Source: Peptococcaceae bacterium UBA4997 (GTDB lineage Bacteria; Bacillota; Dehalobacteriia; UBA4068; UBA4997). From it: a DNA stretch of 15,240 nucleotides. A program made the position numbers and the translations under genes. The number at the start of each line of letters is the position of its first letter. Positions within the stretch are counted from its first letter, which is position 1. The stretch spans positions 11,264 to 26,503 of the forward strand of contig DGYV01000008.1 of NCBI GenBank assembly GCA_002398485.1, in the 5' to 3' direction. Shown piece by piece: positions 1 through 7,557 of the stretch. A model generated the notes under the pieces. It saw only the letters and a program-made list of their open reading frames with translations, made no database searches and was not told where the DNA came from.

Positions 1-803
1 CCAAAATGCCCAACCTTAAGCTTATTCACACCGAAGGCGTAGGCTATGACCGCATTAATACTAACGCCGCTGCCCAAAGAGGTATTTATGTTTGTAATAA
101 TGCGGGGGTTAACGCCGCTTCAGTAGCTGAACAAACCATACTGCTCATGCTTGCGCTTTTGCGCAGACTTTTGGAAGGTGATAAAGAAGTGCGCTTAGGC
201 AGGCTTTCCGAAACCAAGTCTCGCTTTATCCTTGATGGTATTACAGAACTGGGCTCTTGCCATGTGGGGCTTATAGGCTTGGGGGCCATAGGTTTGGAAA
301 CCGCCAAAAGGCTGAATGCTTTCGGTTGTAAAATAAGCTACTATGATATAAAAAGAGCCCCTGCCGAAACAGAAGCTGAACATGGTTTAACTTTTCTGCC
401 TTTAAAAGATTTGTTAAGCGTGGCGGAAATAATAAGCCTACACTTGCCCGTTTTGCCTGATACCGTAAATTTGATAGATGCCGAGATGTTAAAAATAATG
501 AAGCCAAATACTCTTTTAATCAACACCGCACGGGGAAAAATAATAGACCAAAAAGCGTTGGCTGATGCACTGGTAAACGGTAATATAAAAGGCGCAGGGC
601 TGGATACTTTATACCCCGAACCAACAGGCAAAAACCATCCACTTTTGAATTTGCCTGAAAGTGTTCAATATAAGCTGGTATTTTCCCCGCATATCGGCGG
701 CACTACCAACCAGGACTTTGAGCGTGCCCACCATAATGCCTGGCTGAATATGCAAAAAGTTGCTAACGGTGAACGACCAAACAATATAGTTAACGGGCTG
801 TAA
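1..803 (+). CDS. D-isomer-specific 2-hydroxyacid dehydrogenase, 5' partial
   Basis: This is an NAD-dependent D-2-hydroxyacid dehydrogenase that interconverts a 2-keto acid and a D-2-hydroxy acid in the cytoplasm. Counting from the ATG at position 6, the Rossmann motif GLGAIG is at residues 91-96. Asp114, at the end of the next strand, points to NAD rather than NADP. The family signature NTARGKIID carries the catalytic Arg176, Glu205 lies in LYPEP, and the catalytic His229 lies in SPHIGGTT. The family normally has about 310-340 residues, and its N-terminal substrate domain is mostly absent here. The reading frame is open to base 1 and the ATG encodes an internal Met of the common PNLKLI segment. 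The gene is therefore cut by the window edge, not naturally short. The substrate (lactate, glycerate, phosphoglycerate or another) cannot be fixed from this fragment. It converges on the minus-strand genes across a shared terminator. Confidence 0.9.
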   Translation, partial: KMPNLKLIHTEGVGYDRINTNAAAQRGIYVCNNAGVNAASVAEQTILLMLALLRRLLEGDKEVRLGRLSETKSRFILDGITELGSCHVGLIGLGAIGLETAKRLNAFGCKISYYDIKRAPAETEAEHGLTFLPLKDLLSVAEIISLHLPVLPDTVNLIDAEMLKIMKPNTLLINTARGKIIDQKALADALVNGNIKGAGLDTLYPEPTGKNHPLLNLPESVQYKLVFSPHIGGTTNQDFERAHHNAWLNMQKVANGERPNNIVNGL

Positions 804-831
804 TAATATTTTGATAAGCTTTAAGTAATCC

Positions 832-876
832 AAAAGCTGTCCATTAAAGGTTTTTAACCTAATGAACAGCTTTTTT
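832..876. terminator. Bidirectional intrinsic terminator between convergent genes
   Basis: A long imperfect inverted repeat has arms AAGCTGTCCATTA and TAATGAACAGCTT, extended by AGGTT/AACCT around a short loop. It is followed by TTTTTT on the plus strand and by TTTT on the minus strand. It lies between the dehydrogenase stop and the deacetylase stop, so it can end transcripts from both sides. Confidence 0.85.
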
Positions 877-892
877 ATACTTGAAATAAAAT

Positions 893-2230
893 CTATATCA
901 GCTTAGCCAAAGCAATGATAGCAGTTTTATGGTCTATAACATTGCCCTTTACCGCGGCATTCCTGCCGAAAGCTTTTTCACAAGCATTGTTAAAGGTTTG
1001 AGCATTAACTTTAGCTTCCATATTGAATTTTTTGCCCTGCAAAGGCAAATAGCCTTTATCCGCCGCCGCTTTAATGGCACCGCTGTAAGGATGTTTTATT
1101 TTTACATTACCGAAAAAACCGGCAGGGTTTTTCTTTAAGGCTTCAAAGCGTATAGCAAAACCCTCATTACCACACAGCATCATGGCAAGTTCACCCATAA
1201 TCAAGGGCATTTCGGGCTTTATTTTATTATCACGGTAAACTATAACATAACCCTTTTCTACCAGTTTAAGTGCAGCTTCATATATTTCATCTTTTTTACC
1301 TATATCAGTAAAAGGCGAATATTCGCAAAGCTCTTCTACAGTTACTACTTTGTAGCCGTATTGGTTTAGGATTTCCAATTGTTGGGGCAAGCCATCGGCA
1401 ATGGGGGTACGGCGTGCCATATTATAGCCGTCCTTTTGGAAAATTATTTGGCCACACAAAGCATTGGGATCTTCCGCAAGCAGTTTGGCAATGTGCTCAT
1501 AGGTTGCCTTGACTTCCTCTTCATAAGTGGCACAGGGCAGCCAACCTGCACCATCATAGCTTGCTGCCATATATTGATAGCCCATTTTTTCATAGGCATC
1601 GTAACTTGTAAAACCACCTTCTATTTTATCTACATAATGCGGCGGACGGGAAAATTTCATTTCATAATTAAATTTTTCTTTTAAGAGATCATGTAATTTT
1701 TGCAGATCGTCCACTACCTCATCTACATTTTGCAGGTAGGTGCGTTTACCGTAAACCAAAGGCTTTTTGCCAAACAGCACATGAGAATAGGTGTGGTTGG
1801 TTATTTGGTGGCCGCCAGACAAAATACGGGCTACCAATTCCGGGCAATGCACAGCGCCCCCCAGCTTATCCTCATTTATATCAGGATAATGGTCAAATTT
1901 CACACCGCCCCAAGAAGCGGAACCATGCTCGCCGGCAACATCAGGGTAGTTATTTGAAGTATCACCAACTATATCGAAAGTGCCCCTAGCCTTATATTTT
2001 TCCAGGCTCTGCAAAAGTGAAAGCGTGAGCGGCGCCCCATTTATATCATTGGAACAGGGCTTATTCATGGGGCCGTCATCGAAGGTCATCGCACATACTT
2101 TTTCATCAGTTTGCACGCGTTCCAGCCTTCTTACCTTGGAAAGATAAACAGGCTTATTGCCTTCAATAACTTTTTTGAATTTTCTTTTGGTCTTTTTAGC
2201 AAGCCCTATGCCTGTAGTAAGTAAAGACAT
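893..2230 (-). CDS. NodB-type polysaccharide deacetylase with C-terminal SLH-like region
   Basis: This 445-residue protein is a carbohydrate esterase family 4-like deacetylase. Motif 1 is TFDDGP (residues 49-54, metal-binding Asp pair). Motif 2 is HTYSH (146-150, metal His pair). Motif 3 is RPPHY (195-199), a variant of the usual RxPY. A long insert of about 70 residues separates motifs 1 and 2. From about residue 305 the protein resembles one S-layer homology repeat (FTDI, then LVEKGYV, then GELAMML). A more decayed second copy follows near 380-445. No hydrophobic signal peptide is visible; the N-terminus is short and very basic. This is odd for an enzyme expected to act on envelope glycans. 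The start is supported by GGGGGAA seven bases upstream. It is the last gene of a run with a PHP protein (13-bp gap) and an ATP-grasp enzyme. The natural substrate is unknown and could be a small N-acetylated or glycan intermediate. Confidence 0.8.
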   Translation of the reverse strand: MSLLTTGIGLAKKTKRKFKKVIEGNKPVYLSKVRRLERVQTDEKVCAMTFDDGPMNKPCSNDINGAPLTLSLLQSLEKYKARGTFDIVGDTSNNYPDVAGEHGSASWGGVKFDHYPDINEDKLGGAVHCPELVARILSGGHQITNHTYSHVLFGKKPLVYGKRTYLQNVDEVVDDLQKLHDLLKEKFNYEMKFSRPPHYVDKIEGGFTSYDAYEKMGYQYMAASYDGAGWLPCATYEEEVKATYEHIAKLLAEDPNALCGQIIFQKDGYNMARRTPIADGLPQQLEILNQYGYKVVTVEELCEYSPFTDIGKKDEIYEAALKLVEKGYVIVYRDNKIKPEMPLIMGELAMMLCGNEGFAIRFEALKKNPAGFFGNVKIKHPYSGAIKAAADKGYLPLQGKKFNMEAKVNAQTFNNACEKAFGRNAAVKGNVIDHKTAIIALAKLI

Positions 2231-2243
2231 TTTATTTCCCCCA

Positions 2244-2990
2244 TTACTTTTTAATAATATCCAACATTACACAATAACCCCAATAGGCCATGGAGCGGCA
2301 AATTTTTAAGGTATTTCTGCCACGGCAGGCTTTATAAAACTGGGATACACCTTTGCGCCTGCGTGGGGTGTGTTTTTGGATGACCCCCACACAATCACCG
2401 TTTTTGACTGCTGTTTTCAAACTTTGCAGGCTAATCTCTTCGGTATTTATTAAAGTGTAGGCATTGCCCACCTCATATTTGGAGTGAGCATCACTGCCGC
2501 CTGTTTGCAAAAGCTTGTGGGCTTTGGCATAAGACAAAGCTTCCTGATTGGCATTGGGATTTTTAAAATAAGCTCTGGCATTTGCAGTTTCAATACCATC
2601 TACATATTTGAAAAAATCAGGTTTTTCCTGAAAACGCCCTGCTTTTTGAAATGGATGCGCCGCTACCACTATACCGCCTTTTTTACTAATTTCCGCTGCC
2701 GCCTTACGGCCTGCAGGCAGGCCTTTAGCAGTAAGCTTTGCCATATCTAAAGGCTCGTCCAAAAACAAGCCTAAAATATGCCCGTCCGTTGTGGAAACCT
2801 CACAAGCAGGAATAAGCAAAAGCTCCGTATCGGTATGCATGAAATTTGCAGGCAGGTAAGAAAGATTATGGTCCGCAACTGCTATGGCAGCCAAACCACA
2901 GGCTTTAGCTGCCATAACGATTTCAGGCAAGCTATGTACGCCATCATTGGATTTATTGGTATGAATGTGCAAATCGGCTTTTATTTCCAT
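2244..2990 (-). CDS. PHP-domain metal-dependent phosphoesterase
   Basis: This 248-residue protein belongs to the PHP (polymerase and histidinol phosphatase) superfamily. The metal ligands appear complete: DLHIHT (H8, H10), ADHN (D40, H41), Glu64 in CEVST, H71 in HILG, H112 in AHP, and GSDAH (D167, H169). Stand-alone members hydrolyse phosphomonoesters or small phosphodiesters, but the substrate here cannot be inferred. About 40 residues after the core are rich in Arg and Lys, with one moderately hydrophobic stretch (AYWGYCVMLDI). There is no signal peptide, so it should be cytoplasmic. Its ribosome site (AGTAGG) is weaker than those of its neighbours. It starts 18 bp after the ATP-grasp stop and ends 13 bp before the deacetylase, so the three genes are almost certainly cotranscribed. 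Confidence 0.85.
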   Translation of the reverse strand: MEIKADLHIHTNKSNDGVHSLPEIVMAAKACGLAAIAVADHNLSYLPANFMHTDTELLLIPACEVSTTDGHILGLFLDEPLDMAKLTAKGLPAGRKAAAEISKKGGIVVAAHPFQKAGRFQEKPDFFKYVDGIETANARAYFKNPNANQEALSYAKAHKLLQTGGSDAHSKYEVGNAYTLINTEEISLQSLKTAVKNGDCVGVIQKHTPRRRKGVSQFYKACRGRNTLKICRSMAYWGYCVMLDIIKK

Positions 2991-3008
2991 ATTTTTACCT
3001 ACTTATAG

Positions 3009-4229
3009 CTACTTATTTTTGGCTTTGACAAAAAGGGATTTAAAATAGACCCGTGCTGGCTTATTGTCCCCTTTGGATTTTATACCGTCTTTCACCTTAG
3101 GGTTAAGCATATCCGCAATACCGCCAAAAACCTTGCTCAATTTACCTGCTTTGGCATAACCGATAACAGCTATTTTATCGCTGGTACCGTAAATCATTTT
3201 GGTTTGCCACTTATAAGTGCTTGGTTCTATGTGTATGGCCTTTTCAGGGTTAGCCATGTTATAACCAAGCGCAAACCAGTTATAGCTAAAATTAGTTTGA
3301 GCTATCCTGGTAAGGTTATAAGAACCCCAAACTCTGGGGTTTATCTCCAGCATTTTGAAAATGCCATCCTCCCCCTCTTTAGTGGTTTTGAATTCAAGCA
3401 TGGCAATACCGCTGTAATCCATGGCTTTTATCATCTTTTTTGCATAACCTTCCAGAATATCTATCTTCACGCGCATGCAGCAGCTTGAAGGACCGCCAGT
3501 AACCGGGTATTCCCTGAGCCTTTTGTGGCAGATAAAATCTATTATTTCCCCCTCTTTTGCCAATACGGAAATACCATAACCGCCACCGGCCAAGTATTCC
3601 TGAACAATTGGGTAATCTTTTTCCAAATCATAAAAAAAGTTGAAGCGATCCTTGAATTTTGCCTTGCTGTGGCAAATTGCATAACGGTCTTTGGCTTTGA
3701 TGCCAAACTTTTCACCGCACACGGGCTTCACCACACAAGGCAAAGGTACCGAATTGAAATATTCCTCCATGTTTTGGCCAAGCTTTACAGAATATTCACG
3801 GGGCACAGGTATATTCAGCTTTTCTGCCAAAGCTACTACCTGTTTTTTATCATTTGCCATATCCAATTGTGCTTGGCTGGGTATATATAAACCACAGATT
3901 TCACGAAAACGCTCTGTAACCTGTGGTTCGGCCAATAAAGCCAGGGTTTTGGCACCAACGGGAATAAGCACGCATTTTTCCCCGTTTTTTTGGGAAAGTT
4001 TTGCACATAAACCATAAATAGCTTCCAAATAGTCTTCGGGCTTGATATTCATATTAGGCAACCAAACCCTTTCTTTAGGGTATTTGGAATAAAAACCCAA
4101 AGGCTCCATAAAAGTTTCTGTACCACGCTCATCACTTTGAGCAACTGCTACATTGATACCTCTTGCCACCAAATCCCTAATTATAGCAAGCGACATTTTA
4201 TATTTAACATCTGTAATTACCGCAAACAT
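3009..4229 (-). CDS. ATP-grasp carboxylate-amine/thiol ligase-like protein
   Basis: This is a 406-residue ATP-grasp enzyme. It has an N-terminal pre-ATP-grasp Rossmann-like part (1-120), the ATP-grasp core (about 125-310) and a basic C-terminal extension. Visible motifs are DKKQ (K128), CVVKPV (K168, nucleotide-binding lysine), VQEYLAGGGYGIS (E211 and the glycine loop), LREYPVTGGPSSC, and the metal-binding pair MLEF (E279) and LEINPR (E295, N297). Such enzymes activate a carboxylate as an acyl-phosphate and join it to an amine or another nucleophile. The overall pattern is like carbamoyl-phosphate-synthase-type and D-aspartate-ligase-type ATP-grasps, not the D-Ala ligase or PurK families, but the substrate is unknown. 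The ATG is preceded by AGGAGG at good spacing. It heads a three-gene group with the PHP protein and the deacetylase. A stem-loop and a palindrome separate it from the upstream gene. Confidence 0.8.
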   Translation of the reverse strand: MFAVITDVKYKMSLAIIRDLVARGINVAVAQSDERGTETFMEPLGFYSKYPKERVWLPNMNIKPEDYLEAIYGLCAKLSQKNGEKCVLIPVGAKTLALLAEPQVTERFREICGLYIPSQAQLDMANDKKQVVALAEKLNIPVPREYSVKLGQNMEEYFNSVPLPCVVKPVCGEKFGIKAKDRYAICHSKAKFKDRFNFFYDLEKDYPIVQEYLAGGGYGISVLAKEGEIIDFICHKRLREYPVTGGPSSCCMRVKIDILEGYAKKMIKAMDYSGIAMLEFKTTKEGEDGIFKMLEINPRVWGSYNLTRIAQTNFSYNWFALGYNMANPEKAIHIEPSTYKWQTKMIYGTSDKIAVIGYAKAGKLSKVFGGIADMLNPKVKDGIKSKGDNKPARVYFKSLFVKAKNK

Positions 4230-4244
4230 AATGTCCTCCTGATT

Positions 4245-4258
4245 TTGGTTTAAACCAA
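4245..4258. promoter_or_regulatory. 14-bp perfect palindrome before the ATP-grasp gene
   Basis: TTGGTTTAAACCAA is a perfect 14-bp dyad. It lies between the 12-bp stem-loop and the AGGAGG of the ATP-grasp gene. It could be a binding site for a dimeric regulator or part of a structured leader. No matching second copy was seen in the window, and no clear promoter lies next to it. Confidence 0.35.
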
Positions 4259-4261
4259 CAG

Positions 4262-4290
4262 GTGTGGATGTAGAAAAACTACATCCACAC
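4262..4290. other. Perfect 12-bp stem-loop between the small membrane protein and the ATP-grasp gene
   Basis: GTGTGGATGTAG and CTACATCCACAC pair perfectly around a five-base loop. A short TTTT follows only on the plus strand. On the minus strand, where the genes lie, the sequence after the stem is CTGTTGG. It is therefore not a textbook intrinsic terminator for the upstream genes. It may be an attenuator, an mRNA processing or stability element, or a terminator of antisense transcription. Confidence 0.6.
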
Positions 4291-4299
4291 TTTTAAAAA

Positions 4300-4884
4300 T
4301 TAAATTAAACGCCTTCTTTTCCTTAAAGCCAAAGGAGGCCCCAAAAGCTCCGACATAACTATGATCTGTTTTATATCCTGCATAGTTTTGCCTTCAAAAA
4401 CATGATGAGTATTTTCCTCCTCAACTATTTTTTCAAGAAATACTTTTGGTGATGGTTCGAAAGTTACCGTTGCCGTTTTTGCGGAGGGCAAAACAGTTTT
4501 GTTTATTATGGGTTTTGGTTCCGTCTTGGAGGCAACAGCTAAAGGCTCTTGTAAAATTATTGGCTCACGTTTTTCTTTTTGAATAGGTTCGGGACGTATC
4601 ATATCCTGCCATTCCGCTTTACCTGCAGCTTCCGAAGCCGCCTTTTTCATGGCTTCCTCAAGCCATTTAGGTAGGCCTACAGACTTTTCCTGCATTGGCC
4701 TTTCAACAGGTTCAACAGAAGGTTTTTGCCTGCCCAGTTCTTCATCATAATCATATTCTTCGTAATTGTATTCTTGGTAATCTTCAGGCTTTTGTGTAGT
4801 TTTAGGCGGCTGTTTCTTTTGATTTTTCTTGCCAAAAATTTCCGTCAAGGCTACAATAAGGGCTAAAATGACCCATATTTCCAT
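4300..4884 (-). CDS. Small N-terminally membrane-anchored protein of unknown function
   Basis: I do not recognise this 194-residue protein by family. Residues 3-17 (IWVILALIVALTEIF) form one hydrophobic helix, with a basic stretch directly after it (KKNQKKQ). This suggests a single anchor with the rest in the cytoplasm. A linker follows that is rich in Tyr, Glu and Asp (about 34-50), then a long Pro, Glu and Lys-rich low-complexity region. The C-terminus (about 167-189) looks like a short folded or binding motif, with IIVMSELLGPPLALRKRRR as its core. From memory, similar tails (EILGPP plus basic residues) end other small membrane-anchored Bacillota proteins. The start has an excellent GGAGGTGAT ribosome site. 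It lies 35 bp after floA, roughly the place of yqfB/yqfC in Bacillus, so it may be an accessory of the FloA/NfeD membrane system. That role is inferred from position only. Confidence 0.7.
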   Translation of the reverse strand: MEIWVILALIVALTEIFGKKNQKKQPPKTTQKPEDYQEYNYEEYDYDEELGRQKPSVEPVERPMQEKSVGLPKWLEEAMKKAASEAAGKAEWQDMIRPEPIQKEKREPIILQEPLAVASKTEPKPIINKTVLPSAKTATVTFEPSPKVFLEKIVEEENTHHVFEGKTMQDIKQIIVMSELLGPPLALRKRRRLI

Positions 4885-4919
4885 GCAGGCATCACCTCCC
4901 CGCTTTCAAAAAAAGCTCT

Positions 4920-5912
4920 TTATTTATCGGCATCTGTTGAAGACCCTTGAGAAATACCTGTACGCATATTAGTATCCGCCTGGATATTTTGCATCTGAAA
5001 ATAATCCATTACACCAAGCCTGCCGTTACGGAAAGCTTCTGCCATAGCAAGCGGCACTTCAGCTTCCGCTTCCACAACTTTAGCACGCATAGATTTGATT
5101 TGAGCCATCATTTCCTGCTCGGTAGCTACAGCCATAGCACGACGTTCTTCCGCCTTGGCCTGGGCAATCTTCTTATCGGCCTCTGCCTGGTCGGTTTGCA
5201 GTTGGGCACCTATATTCCTGCCGATATCAACATCTGCTATATCAATAGAGAGTATTTCAAAAGCTGTGCCTGCATCCAAGCCTTTTGCCAATACAGTACG
5301 AGAAATGGAATCGGGGTTTTCCAATACTTCATTATGGCTATTGGAAGAACCAACAGTGGTAACTATACCTTCACCAACACGGGCAATAACAGTTTCCTCG
5401 CCCGCACCGCCTACCAAACGGTCAATATTCGCGCGTACAGTCACCCTTGCCCTTACTTTTACTTCAATACCGTTTTTAGCCATAGCGGCAATCACGGGGG
5501 TTTCAATAACTTTGGGATTAACACTCATTTGTACGGCCTGCAAAACATCACGTCCTGCCAGATCAATAGCGGCAGAACGCTCAAAAGGCAAATTGATATT
5601 TGCTCTTTCGGAAGCTATCAAGGCATTTACTACCCTATCCACATTACCGCCCGCCAAATAGTGGGCTTCCAACTGGCTTACTTTTACATTCAAACCCGCT
5701 TTTTCCGCCTTGATAAGGGGATTTACTATTTTAGCGGGGCTTACCCTTCTTAAACGCATACCTATCAAATCGATGATACCTACTTTGGCACCTGCTGCCA
5801 AGGCGGATATCCACAAACGTATAGGTACAAAACTGAAAATCATCAGCACCAGAAAAATAACCAGAAGCAGTAAAATTAAACCACCAATATTAAAGCCTGA
5901 AATAAAACCCAT
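4920..5912 (-). CDS. floA: Flotillin-like protein FloA (YqfA family)
   Basis: This 330-residue protein matches the bacterial flotillin-like FloA/YqfA family in length (the B. subtilis protein is about 331) and architecture. A hydrophobic segment at about residues 10-32 ([19 protein letters not shown]) inserts in the membrane. An SPFH-like domain follows, with family stretches such as [22 protein letters not shown] and [20 protein letters not shown]. Then comes an Ala/Glu-rich coiled-coil (about 240-295, [20 protein letters not shown]). Family members form functional membrane microdomains and influence membrane fluidity and membrane-protein assembly. AGGAGG precedes the ATG at proper spacing. 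It starts 29 bp after the nfeD stop, the usual operon pairing of these families. In B. subtilis this operon is under sigma-W control. Confidence 0.95.
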   Translation of the reverse strand: MGFISGFNIGGLILLLLVIFLVLMIFSFVPIRLWISALAAGAKVGIIDLIGMRLRRVSPAKIVNPLIKAEKAGLNVKVSQLEAHYLAGGNVDRVVNALIASERANINLPFERSAAIDLAGRDVLQAVQMSVNPKVIETPVIAAMAKNGIEVKVRARVTVRANIDRLVGGAGEETVIARVGEGIVTTVGSSNSHNEVLENPDSISRTVLAKGLDAGTAFEILSIDIADVDIGRNIGAQLQTDQAEADKKIAQAKAEERRAMAVATEQEMMAQIKSMRAKVVEAEAEVPLAMAEAFRNGRLGVMDYFQMQNIQADTNMRTGISQGSSTDADK

Positions 5913-5941
5913 ACTTTTACCTCCTGTTTTTATTTTTAATA

Positions 5942-7273
5942 TTATTCGTCATCACCTATAGCACGCACTATCACACTGCTGCCATCCACCTTTATAACTT
6001 TTATTCTTTGCCCTACGGGAATAAAAGATCCTTCTGTAACTACATCTACCCTTAAACCGTTTATATCAACAGCGCCGCTTGGCCTTAAAGGTGTAAGCAC
6101 AACACCTATCATACCCAAATAACCGTTCCAATCGGGCGGCTGGCTCAAATAACCTTCATCCGTACCTTCTTTGGTATGCAGTATCAGCTTGTTCCAAATC
6201 CTTCTGGTTTTACCTACTTTAAGGCTTATAACTACAAGAGCTATCAGCACTATTAACGCTATGCCCAGTTGCAACATGGCTACACCAAAGCTTGGTGCAA
6301 CCATTATCACTGCCGCAACCAAACTTATAACGCCTAAAACCCCCGCAACACCAAAACCAGGAATGACAAAAAGCTCTAAGGCCATAAGTACCAGGCTTAA
6401 AACGAACAAGGCAACCGCTATCCAACCCGCATAGCCTGCCATTAAGCCACCCGTAAAATACAAGGTAAGCGCCACTATGCCTATAAAACCCGCTATTCCG
6501 AAACCTGCAAAGAACAATTCCAAAACCAAACCGCTTATGCCAATGGCAAGCAATGCACCCGCTACAGCGGGGCGGGTAAGGAATTGAGACATGGCTTCTT
6601 GGAAAGTTAGATCTATTTTTTCTATTTGCGCATTTTCCAAATCATATTTTACTAAAACATCGTTTAGCGTATTGGCTATACCGTCTGCCATTTTTAACTC
6701 AACTGCCTGCGCTGCACTTAAAGTTAAAAGTTTATCTTTTTCTATTATTCCCTCTATGGCAATATCACTATCCACCATAGCGGCTGCTGTTAAACCATCC
6801 CTGCCGTTTTGTTGTGCCGCCGACTTTATTTCCGCCGCAAAGAAGGAAACTATTTTTTCATCCGCTTTTTCATCACCCAGCCTGGGTTCTGCGGCTCCCA
6901 TGGTAGCAGAAGGCGACATTACTATTTGATCACAAGCCTGTGCTATTAACGCACCTGCGGAAATGGCCTTACTGTTCACATAACATATAGTATAGATAGG
7001 TGAATTTGCTATAATATTTTTTATATCCACTGCCGCAGTAGCATAGCCCCCGTAGGTATCCAGTTCTAAAAGCATATAGTCGGCATTTGCCGTCAAGGCT
7101 TCACTATAAGCACGCCCCACATATTCCGTCATACCGCTATCGATATCACCCGCGATTTTGAACCGATAAACAACATCATTGTTTACAGCATCCAATTCCT
7201 GTGCCGCAAGCGCTGAAGATCCAAAAACCACAAGCAATAAACAAATCATAATGACCATTATTTTTTTGGGCAT
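5942..7273 (-). CDS. NfeD-family membrane-bound serine protease (YqeZ-like)
   Basis: This 443-residue NfeD-family protein combines a ClpP/SppA-class serine protease domain, membrane helices and a C-terminal OB-fold. A signal peptide or first helix ends near ALAAQ (residue 25). The protease part (about 35-225) has LELDTYGGY (70-77), where Tyr replaces the more usual Pro of the TPGG motif. The nucleophile region is [11 protein letters not shown], with Ser105. The likely catalytic Lys lies in [13 protein letters not shown], with Lys140 the best guess. Hydrophobic segments cover about 238-355. The soluble OB-fold NfeD domain covers about 375-440 ([20 protein letters not shown]). Members cleave membrane proteins and occur beside SPFH proteins, with which they act. 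The length is close to B. subtilis YqeZ (about 437). GGAGG lies eight bases before the ATG. It is the first gene of the run that continues into floA. Confidence 0.92.
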   Translation of the reverse strand: MPKKIMVIMICLLLVVFGSSALAAQELDAVNNDVVYRFKIAGDIDSGMTEYVGRAYSEALTANADYMLLELDTYGGYATAAVDIKNIIANSPIYTICYVNSKAISAGALIAQACDQIVMSPSATMGAAEPRLGDEKADEKIVSFFAAEIKSAAQQNGRDGLTAAAMVDSDIAIEGIIEKDKLLTLSAAQAVELKMADGIANTLNDVLVKYDLENAQIEKIDLTFQEAMSQFLTRPAVAGALLAIGISGLVLELFFAGFGIAGFIGIVALTLYFTGGLMAGYAGWIAVALFVLSLVLMALELFVIPGFGVAGVLGVISLVAAVIMVAPSFGVAMLQLGIALIVLIALVVISLKVGKTRRIWNKLILHTKEGTDEGYLSQPPDWNGYLGMIGVVLTPLRPSGAVDINGLRVDVVTEGSFIPVGQRIKVIKVDGSSVIVRAIGDDE

Positions 7274-7320
7274 ATTATACCTCCGCTTCTTGTAATCAAC
7301 AAATCGGTTTATTAAACTAT

Positions 7321-7326
7321 ATTATA
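7321..7326 (-). promoter_or_regulatory. Possible sigma-70 type -10 box (TATAAT) upstream of nfeD
   Basis: A perfect TATAAT on the minus strand lies about 50 bp before the nfeD start codon. No good -35 is seen at 16-18 bp (TTTATT at 17 bp). In such an AT-rich gap a TATAAT can occur by chance, so this is only a candidate start site for nfeD-floA transcription. Confidence 0.3.
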
Positions 7327-7380
7327 CACCATTTGCTAAAATAAATAAATGAAAAACGTTAAAACAGCTTTACATAGCAA

Positions 7381-7409
7381 TAGACAAAAAAAATTCAATA
7401 CTTGTTCCC
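7381..7409 (-). promoter_or_regulatory. Candidate ECF-sigma promoter upstream of nfeD-floA
   Basis: On the minus strand GGGAAC (7409-7404) is followed 18 bp later by GTCTA (7385-7381). This resembles ECF promoters such as GGAACTT-16-TCTGA. It would give an nfeD leader of about 100 nt. A 10-bp palindrome, TTTCTAGAAA (7414-7423), lies just upstream of the -35. In B. subtilis the yqeZ-yqfA operon is transcribed by the ECF factor sigma-W, which makes the match more meaningful, although the motif differs from the sigma-W consensus. Confidence 0.4.
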
Positions 7410-7522
7410 TATATTTCTAGAAAAATGATTTTTTGTTTTACATTGGATATTATACTAAAAAATTTTAAGTAAGCTATTTTAAAGCAGTGATATCCCAAAA
7501 CGCTGATAACACAAAGATAAAT

Positions 7523-7548
7523 AAAAAACAGCACCAAGAGTGCTGTTT
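7523..7548 (-). terminator. Intrinsic terminator, distal of two after rpsU
   Basis: AAACAGCAC and GTGCTGTTT form a perfect 9-bp stem with a five-base loop. On the minus strand it is followed directly by TTTTTT. This is a standard terminator for the rpsU transcript and separates it from nfeD. Confidence 0.85.
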
Positions 7549-7557
7549 AAAAATAGT

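Larger units (their letters stand above)
7274..7525. other. AT-rich intergenic region upstream of nfeD, no gene seen
   Basis: About 250 bp between the rpsU terminators and nfeD are very AT-rich with several A/T runs. I see no credible open frame with a ribosome site and no tRNA-like fold. The region holds the candidate ECF promoter, an isolated TATAAT and the TTTCTAGAAA palindrome, so it is best read as the control region of the nfeD-floA run. A second ATTATA (7449-7454) lacks a usable -35. Confidence 0.6.

Noticed and set aside
4947..5753. Long plus-strand open frame (268 codons) opposite floA
   Set aside because: It is the antisense of a clear floA gene, has no ribosome site and a biased Ser/His/Tyr composition, and resembles no family. 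It is a shadow frame.
7449..7454. ATTATA as a second minus-strand -10 box in the nfeD upstream gap
   Set aside because: No -35 resembles TTGACA at 16-18 bp, and such hexamers are expected by chance in this AT-rich stretch.
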